Shown here in pieces: positions 6,409 through 10,776 of a stretch of DNA of 10,776 nucleotides. The position numbers and the translations under genes were made by a program. The DNA lies in contig JBIOUX010000094.1 of NCBI GenBank assembly GCA_044867425.1, positions 1 through 10,776 of the forward strand, given 5' to 3'. The notes below the pieces were generated by a model, which was given only the letters and a program-made list of their open reading frames with translations, was not told where the DNA came from and ran no database searches. The DNA is from CAWBJP01 sp044867425 (GTDB lineage Bacteria; Actinomycetota; Acidimicrobiia; IMCC26256; BP-133). Numbering within the stretch: the stretch's first letter is position 1; every line of letters starts with the position of its first letter.

Positions 6409-7358
6409 CCTCCGGCCGCATGGCGCGCCCGACCCTGGCCGGCCTCGTGACCCTCGCCGTCGCCGTCGTGGCCGGAGGCTGCGGTGACGACGGTCCGCCC
6501 CGCGTGGCGGCCACGGTGGCCGGGGCCGAGGTTCCCTCGGAGCGGGTCGAGCGGCTGACCACCCAGTGGGTCAAGAGTCAGGCCAGCCAGGCCGCCGGCA
6601 CCGGATCGGCGGGGCCGGTGGATCGCAAGCAGGCGGCCAAGCTCGTGCTCGGGTTCGTGATCCGCAGCCAGTTCCTCGAGCACCTGGCCAAGCAGATGGG
6701 GGTCGAGGACCAGCCCACCCCTGTGGAGGCGCTGGCGCCCTCCGAGGTGCCGGCGGAGGAGTTCGCCTCGGCCGGCTGGTCACAGGCCGACTTCGAGCAG
6801 GCCCTGCGGGACGCCCGCCTGTCCAAGGCCATCGGCGAGAAGCTCTTCCCCACGGTGGCCGTGTCCGAGGTGGAGCTGCGCCAGAAGTACGACCGCAGCG
6901 CCGGCTTCTTCAACCAGACGTGGCGGTCCCAGGTCCGGGTGGCGTACTTCGACGCCCAGGAGCCGGCGGGAACGCTGCGCTCGCGGGGCTTGACCGGCGA
7001 CGCCTTCGACACGGCCGCCATGGAGCTGGGGGCTCGCCAGGTCGGGAGCCTGGGCATGGTGACCCCGGTGACGCCCCTGCCCGCCCCCGTGCTCGACGCC
7101 ATCGCCGGCCTCCAGGCCGGGCAGACGAGCGAGCCGATCCCCGGCGGGGGCGGCTCCCTGGTGGTCCTGGCCGACACCCGGGAGGAGGGGGCGGCCATGA
7201 CCTTCGAGCAGGTGAAGCCCGAGCTGACCAAGGTGCTCGAGGACGAGCAGCGCCAGCGCCTGTTCTACGACTGGTTCAACAAGCAACTGGGGGCGGCCAA
7301 GGTCGAGATTTCGGGCTGGTACGGCAAGTGGGACGCGGCCAGCCAGCTGGTGACCTGA
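6405..7358 (+). CDS. SurA/PrsA-like foldase lipoprotein, probably non-catalytic parvulin type (317 aa)
   Basis: The N-terminus has a signal sequence with a good lipobox, VAGGC (C26 lipidated), so it should sit on the outer face of the membrane. Residues about 32-150 resemble the SurA N-terminal chaperone region: a short VAATVAGAEV strand, then helices rich in Ala, Leu, Glu and Gln. Residues about 155-260 resemble a parvulin domain, with LRQKYDR (158-164), GSLGMV (214-219), the LDAIAGLQAGQTSEPI block (230-245) and a closing strand. The C-terminus ends in helices and GKWDAASQLV, a tail familiar from actinobacterial SurA-like proteins. The expected parvulin histidine (as in RHIL) is replaced by RVAYF, so isomerase activity is doubtful. 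Likely role: chaperone for exported proteins. ATG 6405 is chosen because its ATGA overlaps the micro-ORF stop; ATG 6420 is an alternative five codons later. Confidence 0.8.
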   Translation: MTSGRMARPTLAGLVTLAVAVVAGGCGDDGPPRVAATVAGAEVPSERVERLTTQWVKSQASQAAGTGSAGPVDRKQAAKLVLGFVIRSQFLEHLAKQMGVEDQPTPVEALAPSEVPAEEFASAGWSQADFEQALRDARLSKAIGEKLFPTVAVSEVELRQKYDRSAGFFNQTWRSQVRVAYFDAQEPAGTLRSRGLTGDAFDTAAMELGARQVGSLGMVTPVTPLPAPVLDAIAGLQAGQTSEPIPGGGGSLVVLADTREEGAAMTFEQVKPELTKVLEDEQRQRLFYDWFNKQLGAAKVEISGWYGKWDAASQLVT

Positions 7359-7375
7359 CGATGAGGCGAGGGCTG

Positions 7376-8911
7376 ATGAACCCGACCAGGATCCTGTGGG
7401 GAGCCGTCGTGGCGCTGGCCCTGGCGACGATGTCGCCGGCCCCCGTCTCCGCCCACACCGCCGGCAAGGTGCAGCTGTGGCTCGACCGGATCGCGCTGCA
7501 CTCCGAGGGCGGTCGGGACTGGACCGTGTCCGTCGACCTCGTCGACGCCGACTCGGGCACGCCCCAGCCGGGCTTCGACGTGGCCGTGGAGGGCAGCGAC
7601 GACGCCGGGCACACCTTGGCGGCGGTCGCTCTCACCGACGCCGGCGGCGGGCGGTACACCGGCAGGCTGGCGGTCGACCCGGGCAAGTGGTCACTGATGG
7701 TCAGGGCCCAGTCGCGGCCCGGGGGGGAAGCCGCCATCCCGGTGCAGAAGCCCCAGACCCTGGTGCTCGAGCCCGGCAAGGACGTGGCCGTCGGCTCCAC
7801 CAGCCCTCTGGTGATCACCCCGGGCGACACCGCCGGACCGGCAATCAACGTCAGGATCGAGCGGGCCAACCGCCAGGGCCGGAGCGCCCTGTGGCTGCCC
7901 GTGCGGGTGACCGTGACCGAGGGTGATGCCGGTGAACCCCTGGGCCTCGACCACCTCGTGTTCGCCGCCGCCCGCAACGACCGGGGCGACGAAGCCGGTC
8001 CCTTCGAGCTCGGCACCCTCGAGCTGGAGGGCCAGCCTGGCATCCACGAAGGCTTCGTGATCCTCCCCTACGGGGGGACCTGGACCATCGACGTCGCCGT
8101 CAACGATGCCCGCGTCCAGCCCGGCAAACCCGCCGTGCTCCTGGGCCGGGGCAGCGCCGACCTGGTGGTGGACGCCCCCGTCGCCGCCGCCGGGGCGGCG
8201 GCCGCCACGGGCTCCGGAACTTCCCCCAAGGGGGAACCGCTCGGCGTGGCCGTCCTGTGGGTGCACTCGATGCTGGCGATCCTGTGGGCCATCCCCGTGA
8301 CCCTCCTCGCCCTGCTCGCCATTCCCGCCGGGCGGCGCTTCCTCTCCGAGTACGGCACCAACCTGCTGGACGGCCGCCTGGACAAGATCGCCCGGGCCGC
8401 CTGGTGGCTCACCGGCCTGGTCGTCGCCACCGGCGTCTACAACCTGGTGGAGTCCGTCGCCTACCGGGTGCCGCTCTCGCCCGCCCAGGCCACCCGGCTC
8501 TTCCGCCTGCCCTATGCCGAGCCCTACTACCTCACGCTGGCGGTCAAGCTCCTCGCCTACGCGGTGATGATCGGTGTCAGCGTGCCCCTCATCCGGGAGG
8601 CTCGCCGGCGGGCGGCGACGGCTGGGGCCGGTCCCGCGCCCACCGTTGTCCTCGATGACGACCCGTCTCCCTGGGAGAACCCGCAGCGCCGGGCTGAAGC
8701 CGACCAGGGATCCGGCGGCCGGGTGGCACTCCGGCGCCGGACGGCGGCCGCCGAGGTGGCGTTGGACCAGACCTGGGACCTGGAGGACCGGGGCGGACGG
8801 GCCGTCCGCCTGGTGGCGCTTCTGGCCGCCGGCGGCACGGTGATCATCGCCGCCGTCACCCTGCTCAAGTACTTCCACCTCATGAGCGAGGTCTCCCGCC
8901 TGGCCGGCTAG
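7376..8911 (+). CDS. Exported beta-domain protein with C-terminal CopD-like membrane domain (511 aa)
   Basis: Residues 1-26 are a signal peptide with a likely SA/H cleavage (PVSA then HTAGK), so the mature chain would begin with histidine. Residues about 27-265 are a beta-rich extracytoplasmic region, perhaps two Ig-like or FixH/YtkA-like domains (about 30-125 and 140-265). A short Ala/Gly linker leads to a CopD-like membrane region: helices at about 288-317 (WVHSMLAILW, H297), 341-360, 383-405 (LAVKLLAYAVMIG) and 477-498. A charged cytoplasmic loop of about 70 residues (407-475) precedes the last helix; the chain ends near H501. CopD domains are associated with copper handling; metal binding here is inference. 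ATG 7361 is an alternative start five codons upstream, only two bases after the preceding stop; ATG 7376 is preferred because GAGG (7363-7366) lies nine bases before it. Probably the last gene of the coupled operon. Confidence 0.78.
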   Translation: MNPTRILWGAVVALALATMSPAPVSAHTAGKVQLWLDRIALHSEGGRDWTVSVDLVDADSGTPQPGFDVAVEGSDDAGHTLAAVALTDAGGGRYTGRLAVDPGKWSLMVRAQSRPGGEAAIPVQKPQTLVLEPGKDVAVGSTSPLVITPGDTAGPAINVRIERANRQGRSALWLPVRVTVTEGDAGEPLGLDHLVFAAARNDRGDEAGPFELGTLELEGQPGIHEGFVILPYGGTWTIDVAVNDARVQPGKPAVLLGRGSADLVVDAPVAAAGAAAATGSGTSPKGEPLGVAVLWVHSMLAILWAIPVTLLALLAIPAGRRFLSEYGTNLLDGRLDKIARAAWWLTGLVVATGVYNLVESVAYRVPLSPAQATRLFRLPYAEPYYLTLAVKLLAYAVMIGVSVPLIREARRRAATAGAGPAPTVVLDDDPSPWENPQRRAEADQGSGGRVALRRRTAAAEVALDQTWDLEDRGGRAVRLVALLAAGGTVIIAAVTLLKYFHLMSEVSRLAG

Positions 8912-8986
8912 ACGCGCCCGGCGGCATTCAAGTTCCTTTTGTCTGCTGCCGATGCCATGGGAGAGACCCATCGAGGAGATCCGACC
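8912..8986. other. Intergenic gap at end of the ABC/CopD operon
   Basis: This 75-base gap is the longest non-coding stretch in the window and the only one with a locally AT-richer patch (about 8926-8942). A weak 5-bp stem (8903-8907 with 8918-8922) followed by a short pyrimidine run could be a degenerate terminator, but the stem is too short to rely on. I see no convincing -35/-10 pair, though a promoter for the 69-aa gene could lie here. Confidence 0.3.
8973..8978 (+). promoter_or_regulatory. Ribosome binding site GAGGAG for the 69-aa acidic protein
   Basis: GAGGAG ends eight bases before the ATG at 8987. It selects this start over an upstream in-frame TTG at 8939 that lacks a comparable site, and it is the main argument that the small gene is translated. 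Confidence 0.75.
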
Positions 8987-9196
8987 ATGCCGAAGGCAAT
9001 CGACCCCGCCCTCAACCGAGACGACACGGACTTCCAGGACGGCGACGCTACCCGTGATGAGGTAGGGGCCCCGCCCCCCGGCGCCGGCCTCGCCGCCCGC
9101 CTGGCCGGCCTCGAACTCGACGCGGGGACGATCGAAATGATGATGGCCGCCCTGACGGCTGACGTCTGCGACCAGGTCGACCCTGACGAGAGCTAG
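8987..9196 (+). CDS. Small acidic protein of unknown function (69 aa)
   Basis: I do not recognise this protein. It has a strong GAGGAG site, 16 acidic residues against four basic ones, no signal peptide and no membrane segment. Residues 1-33 are polar and probably disordered (DDTDFQDGD, then PPPGAG). Residues about 34-60 (LAARLAGL, then GTIEMMMAALTADV) could form one or two amphipathic helices, followed by a single cysteine C61 and an acidic tail DQVDPDES. It lies 75 bases after the CopD-like gene on the same strand, so it may be co-transcribed with it or have its own promoter. Its stop TAG overlaps the stop of the convergent acyl-CoA ligase in the palindrome CTAG. A short acidic adaptor, inhibitor or modified-peptide precursor are all conceivable; nothing in the sequence singles one out. 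Confidence 0.65.
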   Translation: MPKAIDPALNRDDTDFQDGDATRDEVGAPPPGAGLAARLAGLELDAGTIEMMMAALTADVCDQVDPDES

Positions 9197-10764
9197 ACCA
9201 GGCGGTCGCGGCCGACCCAGTAGGGAGCCCGCAGGGCCTTCTTGTCGATCTTGCCGATGGTCGTCTTGGGCAGGTCGTCCACGAAATCGACCGACTTCGG
9301 CTTCTTGTAGCCGGCCAGCTGCGAGCCGGCGAAGGCGATGACCTCGGCTTCGGACAGGCGGGCGCCGGGGGCGGGGACCACGATGGCCTTGACCGCCTCG
9401 CCCCAGCGCTCGTCGGGCACGCCGATGACCGCCGCCTGGCTGATGCCGGCGTGGCGCAGCAGCACCTCCTCGATCTCCCGGGGATAGACGTTGAGGCCAC
9501 CGGAGATGAGCATGTCCTTGGTCCGGTCGAGGATGAACACGTAGCCCTGATCGTCCATCTTCCCGACGTCGCCGGTGTGGAGCCAGCCGTCCCGGATCGT
9601 CTCAGCGGTCTCGTCGGGCCGCTTCCAGTAGCCCTTCATGACCGCCGGGCACCGGATGCAGATCTCGCCGATCTCCCCCGGGGGCAACGGCGCGCCCTTG
9701 TCGTCGAGTATGGCCACCTCGGTGCCCGAGCGGGCGTACCCGCACGACGCCAGCCGCTCGCTGCCCGGGCCTTCCAGGATGTGCTCCTGAGGCCGGAGGT
9801 AGGTGCCGGTCATGGGCGACTCGGACTGGGCGAAGAGCTGCACGAAGACGGGGCCGATGCGGCGGATGGCCTCCTTCAGGTCCTCCACGTACATGGGGGC
9901 GCCGCCGTAGACGATGGTCTTCAGGCTGGAGAGGTCGGCACCGTCGAGGTCGGCATGGTCGAGGACCATCTTGATCTGGGTGGGAACGAGCCAGGTGTGG
10001 GTGACCCGGTGCTCGGCCACGTCGGAGAGGAACTGGGCGGTGTCGAAGCCGGAGGGCTGGAGGATGACCTGGGTGGCCGCCTTCATGGCGAAGGCCAGCG
10101 CCATCATCCCCGCCCCGTGGGTGAGGGGAGCGGCGACCAGGCCGACGTCCTCCGGCTCCAGGCGCTGGAGGTCGGCCAGCCAGCTGATGGCCACGAAGGT
10201 GAGGTTGCCGTGCGTGAGCATGGCGCCCTTGGGCCGCCCGGTGGTGCCCGACGTGTAGGCCAGCCAGGCCACGTCGTCGTCCGTCGTCGGAGGCATCTCG
10301 GGCTGGCGCCCGTAGTGTCGCTCGAGGAGCCCTTCGAGGGCGATGCTCCCGTCGAGCCCGTCCGTCCCGTCGCCCGAGAGGACCAGGGTCTCAAGGGCGA
10401 GTTTCTCCTGGATGGGCGCCAGGGACGCTCCGAACTCGTCGCCCGCCAGCAGCACCCGGGCTTCGGAGTCGCCGACGTGGTAGAGGATCTCGTCCTGGGT
10501 GTAGCGGGCGTTGAGGGGCACGACCGTGGCCCCCGCCTTCCACACCGCGAAGAGCGCCTCCAGCAGCTCCGGGCTGTTGGTCATCATCAGCGCCACCCGG
10601 TCCTGGGGGCGGACGCCGACCTCGTCGGTGAGGGCGGCGGCCAGGGCGTCCGCCCGCCGGTTCAGCTCCCGGTACGTCCGCCGCTGGCGGCCGTGGTCCC
10701 AGATGACGGCGGTGCGCTCCGCATGTTGGCGCGCCGAGACAGCGAGGATCTCCCCCAGGTTCAT
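9193..10764 (-). CDS. AMP-forming acyl-CoA synthetase, FadD-like (523 aa)
   Basis: This is a full-length class I adenylate-forming ligase of the fatty-acyl/aromatic acyl-CoA synthetase type: it activates a carboxylic acid with ATP to an acyl-adenylate, then transfers it to CoA in the cytoplasm. The phosphate-binding loop YTSGTTGRPKG is at 170-180, the motif usually read as YGxTE is FAQSESP at 311-317, HTGD is at 396-399, the hinge region DRTKDMLISGG at 413-423, and the catalytic lysine K505 lies in TTIGKIDKKA (501-510). Length fits the family. The start ATG has a GGAGG site six bases upstream. It is transcribed toward the operon and its stop shares CTAG (9193-9196) with the small acidic gene. 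Chain length or ring specificity cannot be predicted; medium/long-chain fatty acids or steroid/aromatic acids are all possible. Confidence 0.93.
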   Translation of the reverse strand: MNLGEILAVSARQHAERTAVIWDHGRQRRTYRELNRRADALAAALTDEVGVRPQDRVALMMTNSPELLEALFAVWKAGATVVPLNARYTQDEILYHVGDSEARVLLAGDEFGASLAPIQEKLALETLVLSGDGTDGLDGSIALEGLLERHYGRQPEMPPTTDDDVAWLAYTSGTTGRPKGAMLTHGNLTFVAISWLADLQRLEPEDVGLVAAPLTHGAGMMALAFAMKAATQVILQPSGFDTAQFLSDVAEHRVTHTWLVPTQIKMVLDHADLDGADLSSLKTIVYGGAPMYVEDLKEAIRRIGPVFVQLFAQSESPMTGTYLRPQEHILEGPGSERLASCGYARSGTEVAILDDKGAPLPPGEIGEICIRCPAVMKGYWKRPDETAETIRDGWLHTGDVGKMDDQGYVFILDRTKDMLISGGLNVYPREIEEVLLRHAGISQAAVIGVPDERWGEAVKAIVVPAPGARLSEAEVIAFAGSQLAGYKKPKSVDFVDDLPKTTIGKIDKKALRAPYWVGRDRLV

Positions 10765-10770
10765 GCTCAG

Positions 10771-10775
10771 CCTCC
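10771..10775 (-). promoter_or_regulatory. Ribosome binding site GGAGG for the acyl-CoA synthetase
   Basis: Read on the minus strand, GGAGG lies six bases before the ATG at 10764, an optimal spacing that supports the chosen start. The promoter, if there is one for this gene alone, lies beyond the window. Confidence 0.8.
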
Positions 10776-10776
10776 G

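Noticed and set aside
6566..7360. Upstream in-frame extension of the CopD-like protein across the SurA-like gene
   Set aside because: The extension is Arg/Gly-rich shadow of the lipoprotein's coding frame. A proper signal peptide and ribosome binding site occur only at 7361/7376.
8221..8236. Inverted repeat TTCCCCC-AA-GGGGGAA
   Set aside because: It is a perfect 7-base inverted repeat but is internal to a linker-coding stretch, has a two-base centre, and shows no associated gene start or stop.
8792..8810. 19-base near-perfect palindrome (9-base arms around one G)
   Set aside because: It lies inside coding sequence (Gly-Gly-Arg-Ala-Val-Arg) just before the last helix of the CopD-like protein. 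No promoter is nearby, and such palindromes are expected by chance in GC-rich codons.
8903..8941. Possible intrinsic terminator after the CopD-like gene
   Set aside because: The stem is only 5 bp with a 10-base loop overlapping the stop codon, and the following pyrimidine run is interrupted. This is too weak to call.
311..10776. Search for tRNA, rRNA, CRISPR, insertion-sequence ends or attachment sites
   Set aside because: I saw no tandem direct repeats with spacers, no transposase motifs, no paired terminal inverted repeats and no RNA-gene consensus. Base composition is even across the window.

Overview
The window is uniformly GC-rich, and its coding regions carry the strong GC bias at third codon positions typical of high-GC Actinomycetota. 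The gene set fits an environmental actinobacterium: a Liv-type ABC ATPase, a GldG/DUF4340 ABC cluster, SurA-like and CopD-like envelope proteins, and a FadD-type acyl-CoA ligase. Acidimicrobiia or a relative is my guess, but no marker gene fixes the taxon. I see no tRNA, rRNA, CRISPR array, insertion sequence or phage gene.

Layout. (1) Positions 1-546 hold the 3' end of a LivF-type branched-chain amino-acid ABC ATPase. (2) The next ATG follows its stop codon directly and opens a 510-aa secreted, C-terminally anchored protein (547-2079) that I do not recognise. A 143-aa two-helix membrane protein follows (2141-2572). (3) Positions 2593-8911 form a tight same-strand cluster. It encodes a GldA/NosF-like ABC ATPase, a fused permease plus GldG-like extracytoplasmic protein, a DUF4340 lipoprotein, a possible 29-codon coupling ORF, a SurA/PrsA-like lipoprotein and a signal-peptide protein with a CopD-like membrane domain. 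Several junctions are ATGA overlaps or gaps of a few bases, so the cluster is probably one translationally coupled operon, possibly extending back to the LivF gene. (4) After the only sizeable gap (8912-8986) comes a 69-aa acidic protein with a strong ribosome binding site. Its stop codon overlaps that of a convergent acyl-CoA synthetase (9193-10764, minus strand).

How they may work together. ABC ATPase, GldF/GldG fusion and DUF4340 protein are a recurrent bacterial set, related to the gliding-motility transporter of Bacteroidota. Outside that phylum its substrate is unknown. Here it sits with a foldase-like lipoprotein that appears to lack catalytic residues, and with a protein whose predicted mature end begins with histidine and which ends in a CopD-like membrane domain. 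That points to an envelope assembly or export system, perhaps metal-linked. This is the best candidate for an undescribed system in the window. The LivF fragment and the acyl-CoA ligase look like ordinary metabolism.
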